Assembly: GCF_002551005.1 (NCBI RefSeq)
Contig: NZ_NVOY01000009.1
Location: forward strand, 91,960 to 155,959
Length of the DNA: 64,000 bases
Origin: Bacillus pseudomycoides
GTDB lineage: Bacteria > Bacillota > Bacilli > Bacillales > Bacillaceae_G
Direction of reading: 5' to 3'
Each line of letters starts with the position of its first letter. The first letter of the stretch is position 1. Shown here in pieces: positions 54,890 to 64,000 of this stretch. The notes under the pieces are model-generated. The model had not been told where the DNA came from. It did no database searches and saw only the letters and a program-made list of their open reading frames with translations. Made by a program: the position numbers and the translations under genes.

Positions 54890-54891
54890 AA

Positions 54892-55065
54892 TTACTTGCT
54901 GATTACTTCTTTACCTTTGTAAGTACCGCATGCTTTACATACACGGTGAGCTAATTTTGCTTCACCACAGCTTGGGCACTCTACCATACCAGGTACTGAT
55001 AATTTGAAATGCGTGCGACGCTTTCTTTTTACTGTTTTAGAAGTTCTTCTAAAAGGTACTGCCAT
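54892..55065 (-). CDS. rpmF: ribosomal protein L32
   Basis: 57-residue large-subunit protein. It has the basic N-terminus [16 protein letters not shown] and four cysteines (CPSC and CKAC) for zinc, so it is the zinc-containing form. It begins 62 bases after ylbN and is likely cotranscribed with it. Confidence 0.96.
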
Positions 55066-55126
55066 TCTTCCCACCTCCTTAAAAGAGAGAGTTATTTTCA
55101 TACGAAAGTCCGAACTGGTCTGCTGA

Positions 55127-55627
55127 TTATTTGTCAAAAAACTTCGCAAGTCCTGCTAATCTTGGATCAACAGGCTTTTCTTCGCTTTTTTCCGAAATCA
55201 CTTGCCAGTCTCGACCTTGCATCGGTGTTCCTTCTGAAACATCCTCACTGAAAATTTGCATTGGAATCTCCAATAGTATATTTTCCTTAATTATAGGGAG
55301 TAAGTCAAGTACTTCTCCTTCTAAGTAATGAAAATCTGCTTCAGTTTCAAAATCTTCTTTCGAAACTAAGAACACCTCAGTTGTTTCAATGTCAAATGGT
55401 AATGTTACATCTACTAAAGTTCTAGAACATGGTAATACCATGCTTCCTGTTATATGTAGATGGAACGTAAATTTGTTAGAGCCAAAATCAACTCTACCTG
55501 TCACATGAACAGGAGTGACGTCTCGAACATCCTTCTCAACATTTTTCAGCTCACTTACATCTACCATCTCATCTAACGTTAGTCCTTTATGTCGATATTT
55601 GTTCAATTGATGGATGGACCATTTCAT
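55127..55627 (-). CDS. ylbN: DUF177 (YceD) protein YlbN
   Basis: 166-residue conserved protein found upstream of rpmF in many bacteria; in plants and E. coli its family takes part in 23S rRNA accumulation. It carries the family cysteine region [16 protein letters not shown] (about 73-88). The start [10 protein letters not shown] has GAGGTGAT upstream. Confidence 0.88.
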
Positions 55628-55780
55628 ATCATATCACCTCAAGGCAACAAACAAAATTATAGCTAGCCATTGTATATTTGTCAATATTTTTTCTTTACAC
55701 TATAATGAAGTCATTATAGGAAATAATATATAGATTATCATGTTTTTGAAAAAGATGCTACACTGAAAGGAGAGTTTATT

Positions 55781-57022
55781 ATAAAAGCTAGCGGCATTGT
55801 TGTTGAATATAATCCATTTCACAATGGTCATGCTTATCATGTGCAACAAACCAAAAAGTTAACAAATGCGGATATCATCATTGCTGTTATGAGTGGACCC
55901 TTCTTACAGCGCGGAGAACCGGCTCTCGTTTCAAAATGGGCACGAACACAAATGGCCTTATCAAATGATGTAGACATTGTCGTCGAACTTCCATATGCTT
56001 TCGCAACGCAAAAAGCTGAAACATTTGCAGACGGTGCCATTTCAATATTAGATGCTCTTCGTGTCTCTGAGGTTTGCTTTGGGAGTGAAAGTGGTAATAT
56101 CGAACATTTTTACAATACAGTTACTTTGCGTCAAGCTGAGCAAGACGCAATCCATTCCCTCGTACAACAATACTTAAAAACAGGAATGAGTTATGCGAAA
56201 GCAACTTCTGAGGCATTTTCATCCTTACAAAAAAACATAGATACTATCGACATTTCAGAGCCTAATAATATTTTAGGAATGCATTACATTGAAGCAATTA
56301 TCAAACAAAAAAGTTTAATGAAAGCAAGTACAATTACGCGTTTCGCTTCGCACTATCATGACGAAACATTTCAAGATGAACGAATTGCCAGTGCAACGAG
56401 CATTCGCAAACAATTATTTGATGATCCAGAAACTTTTCCAGCAATTATTCCCTTTGTTCCAAAAATAACAAAACTACTTTTAGAGCAATATAAACATTCC
56501 TATCACCTATTACATAATTGGGAGCTATATTTTCACTTACTAAAATATAAACTCCTAACAATGTCACCATCGCAATTACAAAATATATATGAAGTGGAAG
56601 AAGGGTTGGAACATCGAATTTTATCTTCTATCCAAGAAGCAACTTCATTCACAAAATTTATGGAAGTATTAAAGACAAAACGTTATACGTGGACACGACT
56701 ACAGCGCATTTGCACACACATTTTAACGAACACTACAAAAGAAGAGATGTACAAGGCGCATGTTGAACAACACGCACAATATATTCGATTACTCGGCATG
56801 TCTCAAAAAGGACAAGCGTATATATCAACAATAAAAAAGCAAATAACACTTCCATTGCTTTCTCATGCAAAAACGTTCCAACATCCTCTTCTAGATATAG
56901 ACCGAAAAGCAAGCGCTGCTTATTTCTCTATTTTACAGGGATCTCTTTGCAGTGAAATGATAAAGCGAGATATAACGCAGCATCCTTTTCGATATGATGA
57001 AATCCAAAATATATTTTTATAA
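55781..57022 (+). CDS. tmcAL: tRNA(Met) cytidine acetate ligase (YlbM)
   Basis: Activates acetate and makes N4-acetylcytidine at the wobble base of elongator tRNA-Met. The nucleotidyltransferase motif H-N-G-H, in [14 protein letters not shown], is coded at 55799-55840, before the first ordinary start (GTG 55841). The frame is open, and AAAGGAG (55766-55772) stands 8 bases before ATA (55781) and 5 before ATT (55778), with no in-frame ATG, GTG or TTG after the ribosome binding site. I therefore infer a non-standard AUA or AUU start, giving 413 residues like B. subtilis TmcAL. Confidence 0.85.
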   Translation: MKASGIVVEYNPFHNGHAYHVQQTKKLTNADIIIAVMSGPFLQRGEPALVSKWARTQMALSNDVDIVVELPYAFATQKAETFADGAISILDALRVSEVCFGSESGNIEHFYNTVTLRQAEQDAIHSLVQQYLKTGMSYAKATSEAFSSLQKNIDTIDISEPNNILGMHYIEAIIKQKSLMKASTITRFASHYHDETFQDERIASATSIRKQLFDDPETFPAIIPFVPKITKLLLEQYKHSYHLLHNWELYFHLLKYKLLTMSPSQLQNIYEVEEGLEHRILSSIQEATSFTKFMEVLKTKRYTWTRLQRICTHILTNTTKEEMYKAHVEQHAQYIRLLGMSQKGQAYISTIKKQITLPLLSHAKTFQHPLLDIDRKASAAYFSILQGSLCSEMIKRDITQHPFRYDEIQNIFL

Positions 57023-57049
57023 AAAAAATCCTCTCTTAAACGAGAGGAT

Positions 57050-58075
57050 TTACTTTTTTTCTGACATTTTATCCAAATACGCTAAGGCATCATCTAACGT
57101 ATCTACAGGTATAATCTTCATTTTGGTGTTTATATCTTTAGCTGTTTTCAATGCCTCTTTATAATTCGAATGCTCCTTTCCATTTTCATTTGGAGCAAAG
57201 AATACTTCTGCACCAGCATTATGAGCTGCAACTACTTTTTGAGAAATACCCCCAATCGGCCCGACTTCTCCTTTTTCATTTATCGTTCCAGTTCCAGCTA
57301 TTTCGTGACCTTTCGTTATATCTTCTTTCACAAGCTGATTATAAATTTCTAATGTAAACATAAGACCAGCAGAAGGTCCCCCAATCTTATGTGCATCAAT
57401 TTTCACATTAGGATTTACTGTAAGCTTCTTATCTGTAATAATAGAAACCCCAATACCAGCGCGGCTTTTATCTTCTGGAATTGGCTTCAATACAAGTTTG
57501 TCTTCCTTTTCTTTATTTTCACGGACATATTTAACGCTTACTTCATCATTTTGTTTTTTTGTTTTCATATAGGCAATAAACTGCTCTGCCGTTTGCAATG
57601 ATTGACCATCAACAGCAAGAATACGATCCCCAAGCTTTAATTTTTCAGCAGCTGGCATATCATCTGCAACACCAACAACAAGCACAGCTTGATTTTCAAA
57701 CGTAACAGAGGCATTTGCTCGTTTATATGCATTATAAATAGCCGCATCTTGTGACTCTTTCATTGCATATACTTGGCGAAATTGATACTCTTCATCACTT
57801 TCACCTTTTCTTAAAATTTCTTCCTTCTTAAAAATTTCTTCATATTTGTTAAATTTAGCAGAAAGATAATTCACAACATTCGCTCGCCCCATCGAAACTG
57901 TAACGAGCATAAAATCCCCTTTCTCTTTATTCCCTCCTTCAACTTTTACATACGGCTCTAATTTCTCAGCCAGGCCTGGCTTTGTAATATAGTATGGCAA
58001 AGGGACAAACACGATTAACATTGCAATGATTACTCCAATTAGTAGTGCATATAAATACCGAAACTTTTTAAACAT
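57050..58075 (-). CDS. ylbL: PDZ-Lon-type secreted serine protease YlbL
   Basis: 341-residue membrane-anchored protease: signal anchor (about 7-27), PDZ domain (about 120-205) and S16 Lon-like catalytic domain with Ser in KIGGPSAGLMF and Lys in GGISQKVVAA. B. subtilis YlbL (DdpP-related) degrades a DNA-damage checkpoint division inhibitor. Start at 58075 (MFKKFRYLY). Overlaps the ylbK end by 8 bases. Confidence 0.9.
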   Translation of the reverse strand: MFKKFRYLYALLIGVIIAMLIVFVPLPYYITKPGLAEKLEPYVKVEGGNKEKGDFMLVTVSMGRANVVNYLSAKFNKYEEIFKKEEILRKGESDEEYQFRQVYAMKESQDAAIYNAYKRANASVTFENQAVLVVGVADDMPAAEKLKLGDRILAVDGQSLQTAEQFIAYMKTKKQNDEVSVKYVRENKEKEDKLVLKPIPEDKSRAGIGVSIITDKKLTVNPNVKIDAHKIGGPSAGLMFTLEIYNQLVKEDITKGHEIAGTGTINEKGEVGPIGGISQKVVAAHNAGAEVFFAPNENGKEHSNYKEALKTAKDINTKMKIIPVDTLDDALAYLDKMSEKK

Positions 58076-58859
58076 CTTTTTTCTCCTTCCACTGCTCAAT
58101 CAATGTGTAAATTGTTTGAATGTGTTGCTTTGCTTCTTCTTCACCGACACGAATAATATCTTCTATATTCGTAAAGGCTCGCGAACTAAATTGTTCTACA
58201 GCTGGATGCATCATAAGATCTGATGCAATTTGTCTATTAACTACAAGCTCATGTTGCATAATTTCGATACTTTGCATAATGACATCATAAATGGATGTAA
58301 CTTCTCCATTGACCTTAATAGGGGATACATCCACAGCAATCACAATATCAGCCCCTAACGTTCTTACTACGGATACTGGAATACGATCAATTACTCCTCC
58401 ATCCACGAGCAGTCTTCCATTTATTTTCTCTGGAACAAATATGCCGGGCACAGAAATACTTGCCCTAACAGCATCTGCAATAGAACCTTTTGTAAAGACA
58501 ACCTTTTCACCATTTAGAATATCAGTTGCTACAACCGCTGTTGGAATATCTAGCTCTTCTAATTTTTTATTATATGTAAACATTTTAATCATATCTTTTA
58601 CACGTTTTCCAGTAATAAATCCCATTTTGGGTACAGTAAAGTCCAAATAGTACTTCCGCTTAAATACTGTTGCTAAACGATACAAACGGTCTACATTACA
58701 TCCTGCTGCATAAAACGTACCTATTAGTGCCCCCATACTGCTTCCCGCAATCATATGAATAGGTACACCAGCTTCTCGCAGCACTTTAATAACACCAACA
58801 TGTGCAAATCCTTTCGCACCACCTGACCCAAGCGCTAACCCAATTTTCGGTTCTTTCAT
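58068..58859 (-). CDS. ylbK: patatin-like phospholipase YlbK
   Basis: 263-residue cytosolic esterase/phospholipase with the oxyanion loop GSGGAKGFAHVG (about 10-21), nucleophile in GSSMG and catalytic Asp in VDGGVIDRIP. Start MKEPKIGLALG at 58859. It is divergent from ylbJ and cotranscribed with ylbL. Confidence 0.9.
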   Translation of the reverse strand: MKEPKIGLALGSGGAKGFAHVGVIKVLREAGVPIHMIAGSSMGALIGTFYAAGCNVDRLYRLATVFKRKYYLDFTVPKMGFITGKRVKDMIKMFTYNKKLEELDIPTAVVATDILNGEKVVFTKGSIADAVRASISVPGIFVPEKINGRLLVDGGVIDRIPVSVVRTLGADIVIAVDVSPIKVNGEVTSIYDVIMQSIEIMQHELVVNRQIASDLMMHPAVEQFSSRAFTNIEDIIRVGEEEAKQHIQTIYTLIEQWKEKKDV

Positions 58860-58904
58860 CTTCTTCACCCTCAAAAATTTTTCACTCTCTTTTTATACTT
58901 ATGG

Positions 58905-58933
58905 TCTAATTTCACTATGTATCCTCGTATACT
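58905..58933 (+). promoter_or_regulatory. probable sigma-E promoter of ylbJ
   Basis: TCTAATT, 14 bases, CGTATACT: 5 of 7 and 6 of 8 matches to the sigma-E consensus, 34 bases before the ylbJ ATG. The B. subtilis ortholog is sigma-E-dependent. Confidence 0.6.
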
Positions 58934-58966
58934 GAAATGAACATTTGGGACAAAGGGGGATATAAA

Positions 58967-61245
<2,279 letters not shown>

Positions 61246-61293
61246 AATTTGTCACTACCTTTATCTCTTTCTAACAGATGTCCGTATAGATTA

Positions 61294-61350
61294 ATCTTCC
61301 TCCCACTATTTGCGGGCAGGGAGACTTCCACGAACGAAATTTTCACTTTA
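61294..61350. repeat. family B repeat fragment
   Basis: CCCACTATTTGCGGGCAG followed by the ACTTCCAC and TTTTCACTTTATG segments, a shortened form of the long copy near 31064. It lies just outside rsmD. Confidence 0.55.
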
Positions 61351-61430
61351 TGTATATTCACCTTTTTTATCCTATCATAAAACATACGAAAGAAAAATAA
61401 AAAGGAAAAGAGAAAATTTAATTTTACAAT

Positions 61431-61459
61431 GTATATCTTTATACAGTTTGGAGATAAAT
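61431..61459 (+). promoter_or_regulatory. sigma-F-like promoter of csfG
   Basis: GTATA, 14 bases, GGAGATAAAT: perfect -35 and one mismatch in the -10 of the sigma-F consensus, with the same spacing as the sigG promoter in this window. Confidence 0.6.
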
Positions 61460-61463
61460 AAAT

Positions 61464-61609
61464 ATAACAACATCACCTTCGATGTTGTTGCCAACCGCGG
61501 AGAAGACTTACGTTTCCCCATAAGTTCTTCCTCCGGTTTCTCCTCTCCCTTTGCCTTCTTGCTAGTCATGCTAGTATAAGAAGGGCCCTGCTTCGGCAGG
61601 GTTTTTTCT
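61464..61609 (+). ncRNA. csfG: CsfG sporulation small RNA
   Basis: Between rsmD (ylbH) and ylbG, where B. subtilis carries csfG, a forespore RNA conserved in endospore formers. The sequence has the expected layout: a 5' hairpin AACAACATC/GATGTTGTT (61466-61489), a long pyrimidine-rich single-stranded part (61525-61560, with CTTCCTCC and TCTCCTCTCCC, complementary to ribosome binding sites), and a terminator CCCTGC-TTCG-GCAGGG with T6 (61586-61607). A sigma-F-like promoter is at 61431. Ends are estimates. Confidence 0.75.
61586..61609 (+). terminator. terminator of csfG
   Basis: 6-bp G+C stem closed by a TTCG tetraloop and followed by TTTTTT, rightward. Confidence 0.88.
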
Positions 61610-61668
61610 TTGTCTCCTTTTCATTTTGAAAATGAAATGATACAGTAAAAGAAAGAGGAGGAAAAGAC

Positions 61669-62058
61669 ATGATTCAACGTTTTATTGAACTAGGAGAAGG
61701 ATACTCCGATTTATACGAATTACTCGAAATTGCAAAAGCAAACAAACATCGAGTATCGCATATGCTACAATTTAATACTTCGAAAAACGACAAAGCTGTA
61801 TGCTCTCTCGTCGTTGTTCTTCACCCCACGACAGTAGGCGATTTCCAACCTTTATACATATGTCGAGAAGGGATCCCTGTATTAACAGATAAAAAAAGCA
61901 AACGAATTACTTTATTTGAAGAAACCGCCGAACAAATCGGAAAAAAAATAGTTTCTTTTACTGTAAAACCATCTACTGTATTTCCAGAAAATGAACTATA
62001 CTTTAATCATCTCATCGGTATTTTACGCATGAATCATTTTATTCCACCGATGCAATAA
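61669..62058 (+). CDS. conserved hypothetical protein, DUF7147-like
   Basis: 129-residue soluble protein with AGAGGAGG before the ATG. It is similar to a small Bacillus family sometimes labelled methylthioribose kinase without good reason. It contains the stretch SLVVVLHPTTVGDFQPLYIC but no kinase motif. Its function is unknown. It lies downstream of csfG with its own ribosome binding site. Confidence 0.65.
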   Translation: MIQRFIELGEGYSDLYELLEIAKANKHRVSHMLQFNTSKNDKAVCSLVVVLHPTTVGDFQPLYICREGIPVLTDKKSKRITLFEETAEQIGKKIVSFTVKPSTVFPENELYFNHLIGILRMNHFIPPMQ

Positions 62059-62076
62059 GATGAAGAATACAAAAAG

Positions 62077-62104
62077 CCCCACCAAAATTTTGGTGGGGTT
62101 TTAA
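62077..62104. terminator. bidirectional terminator between the DUF7147 gene and ylbG
   Basis: Perfect 22-base palindrome, 62077-62098, with arms CCCCACCAAAA and TTTTGGTGGGG, flanked by A5 and T4, serving the two converging genes. Confidence 0.88.
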
Positions 62105-62376
62105 TCCAGCTTATTATAATCATATTCTTTTGCGCGATCTGGTCTGGAATTTTCGAACTCCGTTTTTAAAAACGGCCGATAAGATGGCTCGATTTTCTTT
62201 ACAAACGGAAGCTTATTTAATTTTCGCATCATATGTTCTAATTGCTCCATATCACAATACACAACAGCATATTTAAACCGTTTTGATATGTAATGAATGT
62301 TTCCATATTTCCTTAAAATTTTAGCATGTTTTAAGGAATGTAGATAGACAATCATACTTTGTCGTTGCCCAAACAT
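62101..62376 (-). CDS. ylbG: DUF2129 protein YlbG
   Basis: 91-residue cytosolic protein of a family limited to Firmicutes ([18 protein letters not shown]). Function unknown. By position it is the B. subtilis ylbG ortholog, next to csfG and ylbF. Confidence 0.88.
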   Translation of the reverse strand: MFGQRQSMIVYLHSLKHAKILRKYGNIHYISKRFKYAVVYCDMEQLEHMMRKLNKLPFVKKIEPSYRPFLKTEFENSRPDRAKEYDYNKLD

Positions 62377-62525
62377 AATGTTCTCCTTTTATTTAATATC
62401 ATTCATGCATTTCACAATAAGCTTCAGAATTTCACCCCGTATTAACAGGTATTAAGCCCCCACCGCTGAAAATTTCATCATCGATTTTCAAATATTTAAA
62501 AAACGGAAGCCATTTCTTATATTCT

Positions 62526-62555
62526 AAAAAACGGGGCAGATTACCCCGTTTTTTT
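62526..62555 (-). terminator. ricF terminator
   Basis: AAAAACGGGG/CCCCGTTTTTTT hairpin overlapping the ricF stop codon. The gap 62377-62525 otherwise shows only weak family B-like pieces. Confidence 0.8.
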
Positions 62556-62993
62556 ACACCCACAACTACCTCCAGAGCCACAACCGCCTCCACAACCACC
62601 TGCATCAAAAAACGGATTGCCTGTCGGAACTTTAACAGCAGGTGAGATTTCGGCTCCCATAATTACACTAATCTCATCCAATAACTTTTGCAAATCATTT
62701 TCTGCTTTTTTAAAAGCAGAAATTTTTTCATGCAAATCTAATGCTCGTTTTAACTCTCGCATTTGTTTCGATACAGTTGTATATTCAGGATGATATTTTC
62801 CAAAACGCTGCACTTCTTCATAACGCTCTTTCATTGCTGTAAATTGTTGAATCAGCATTTGTACTTCCAGATCTTGCTGCAATGTATGGTAGCACTTGCG
62901 GTACTGCTCTGCTATATCTGAACGAACAACTGCCTTTGCAAATTGTTCAGCCTTATCTAAAATCATTACGCTCTCTAGCGTCGCTACAATCAT
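62541..62993 (-). CDS. ricF: RicF (YlbF), subunit of the RicAFT/Y-complex
   Basis: 150-residue helical protein that with RicA (YmcA) and RicT (YaaT) directs RNase Y cleavage and influences sporulation, competence and biofilm. The long helices carry the YlbF/YmcA domain. The C-terminal GGCGGGCGSGGSCGCKK supplies cysteines for Fe-S clusters. Start at 62993 (MIVATLESVMIL) with GGAGG upstream. Confidence 0.9.
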   Translation of the reverse strand: MIVATLESVMILDKAEQFAKAVVRSDIAEQYRKCYHTLQQDLEVQMLIQQFTAMKERYEEVQRFGKYHPEYTTVSKQMRELKRALDLHEKISAFKKAENDLQKLLDEISVIMGAEISPAVKVPTGNPFFDAGGCGGGCGSGGSCGCKKTG

Positions 62994-63069
62994 TAGAGAC
63001 ACCTCCGAATATTAATCATATCACATTTATAGCAGAACTACTAACTCTATGACTTTATTCAGATATAAA

Positions 63070-63642
63070 TCACAAACAAATATGTTCAGCAATATTGTAC
63101 TTCACAACTTCCCATGTTCCTTCTATTTCTCTCACATAACTGATACAAGCATTTTGTAATCGTGTTTGAAATGTAATTTCTTCTGGAGAAATAGCATGTA
63201 ATATAGCTTTAATTGCGTGGGAATGTGCAACAATAATAATACGTTTCCCCATATATTTTTGGGCAACATCTTTTAATGCTGCAAAGCACCGCTCAACAAT
63301 TTCTTGATCCGTTTCCATTCCTTCCACGTTACCATCTGCAATAGACTGTCTAACTTCAGCAACTGGCTTTCCTGATGCTACACCAAAATTTCGTTCCATA
63401 AAACGTTCATCAAGATGAATTGTATCCATTTTCACCGCATTAGCAATAGCTTGTGCTGTTTCGTGTGCTCTTACTAGCGGACTACTAACGATGATATCCC
63501 ATGATTCGGCTTTTAACGCTGCGGCACTTTGACTTGCTTGTTTTTTTCCAATTTCATTTAAAGGAATATCTTCTCTTCCTTGAATAATTTCTTGAAAATT
63601 CCAATCAGTTTGTCCATGTCGTACTAAACAAATTTCCGTCAT
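63070..63642 (-). CDS. histidine phosphatase family protein
   Basis: 190-residue phosphoglycerate-mutase-like phosphatase with the catalytic motif LVRHGQTDW (about 6-14), the Glu in DERFMERNFG and the second His in IIVAHSHAI. The start at 63642 (MTEICLVRHG) follows AAAAAGGAG. Substrate is unknown; B. subtilis PhoE-type enzymes are the nearest idea. Confidence 0.88.
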   Translation of the reverse strand: MTEICLVRHGQTDWNFQEIIQGREDIPLNEIGKKQASQSAAALKAESWDIIVSSPLVRAHETAQAIANAVKMDTIHLDERFMERNFGVASGKPVAEVRQSIADGNVEGMETDQEIVERCFAALKDVAQKYMGKRIIIVAHSHAIKAILHAISPEEITFQTRLQNACISYVREIEGTWEVVKYNIAEHICL

Positions 63643-63718
63643 GCTGCAACTCCTTTTTCTATAATCCATTTTTATTGTAACAAAAGTTTCGCATGACGGA
63701 CACAATTTTTACTCCCAA

Positions 63719-63967
63719 TTAATTAACGTTTTGCTGTTTCATATATTGAAACATATCTATCATAAGAGAAGCAACGGATAATTGATTTTGAAACTTAGCT
63801 ACCTTATCTGGGATTGTCTTTTTAAAATATTGCATGGCTGCTAATTCAAATGCTTCTTTTTCACTTGGATTTCTAGAAAGTTTCCGATACCAATACGGCT
63901 GCTCGCGAATATATTTCTGTAAATCTTCATTCGACTTTACAAATTCGATGAGTTCTGCTCTCATCAC
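63719..63967 (-). CDS. ylbE: YlbE-like protein
   Basis: 82-residue helical protein with the family stretch IREQPYWYRKLSRNPSE and FKKTIPDKV. Function unknown. The start has AGGAGGAG upstream, reading from 63979. It continues the ylb gene order. Confidence 0.8.
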   Translation of the reverse strand: MMRAELIEFVKSNEDLQKYIREQPYWYRKLSRNPSEKEAFELAAMQYFKKTIPDKVAKFQNQLSVASLMIDMFQYMKQQNVN

Positions 63968-64000
63968 TCCTCCTCCTAGTCTTTTTGAAAGAAAAACGGA

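Noticed and set aside
55841-57022. GTG 55841 as the tmcAL start
   Set aside because: It would omit the HNGH catalytic motif that is coded just upstream in frame behind a good ribosome binding site.
61375-61569. Leftward 64-codon frame beginning MTSKKAKGEEKPEE
   Set aside because: It runs through the csfG hairpin and pyrimidine-rich part on the opposite strand and turns hydrophobic without a family match; the RNA explains the sequence better.

Overview
The window is chromosomal DNA from the Bacillus cereus group or a very close relative. Three things point there: low G+C, protein sequences that read as B. cereus-type versions of B. subtilis orthologs, and an IS231-type insertion sequence together with short dispersed repeats like the bcr elements of that group. 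I cannot name the species.

About the first 8.9 kb is an accessory strip with mostly rightward genes. It holds an M24 peptidase, a G+C-richer alpha-galactosidase (melA), a DUF58-like fragment joined to a broken bdbDC thiol-disulfide oxidoreductase pair, a decayed IS231 copy, a MOSC protein, small membrane proteins and a frameshifted HAD hydrolase. Several of these genes are broken: a 138-bp mobile repeat sits in bdbD, IS231 has two frameshifts, and the HAD gene has a T9 tract.

From about 8.96 to 53.5 kb every gene is leftward and housekeeping. First comes the complete pyrRPBC-carAB-KDFE pyrimidine operon with three PyrR attenuators. Then follow rluD, lspA, ylyA and ileS with its T-box, then divIVA, ylmH, ylmG, sepF, ylmE, ylmD and ylmC, then the sporulation genes sigG, sigE and spoIIGA. 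The division and cell-wall cluster comes next: ftsZ, ftsA, divIB, murB, murG, spoVE, murD, mraY, murE, spoVD, pbpB, ftsL and rsmH, followed by bshC and a ketopantoate-reductase-like gene. mraZ, normally between bshC and rsmH, is absent.

From 53.7 kb to the end is the ylb region: ylbP, gerR-like ylbO, rpmF, ylbN, tmcAL (ylbM), ylbL, ylbK, ylbJ, coaD, rsmD, a probable csfG sporulation RNA, a DUF7147-like gene, ylbG, ricF (ylbF), a histidine phosphatase and ylbE.

No plainly new multi-gene system is present. The best leads are at nucleotide level. A perfect 12-bp hairpin encloses the spoVD ribosome binding site and overlaps a sigma-E-like -10, so it could silence read-through mRNA. The tmcAL catalytic motif is coded upstream of any usual start codon. 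A TA-flanked miniature element has inserted in frame in bdbD. The mraZ locus has been lost.
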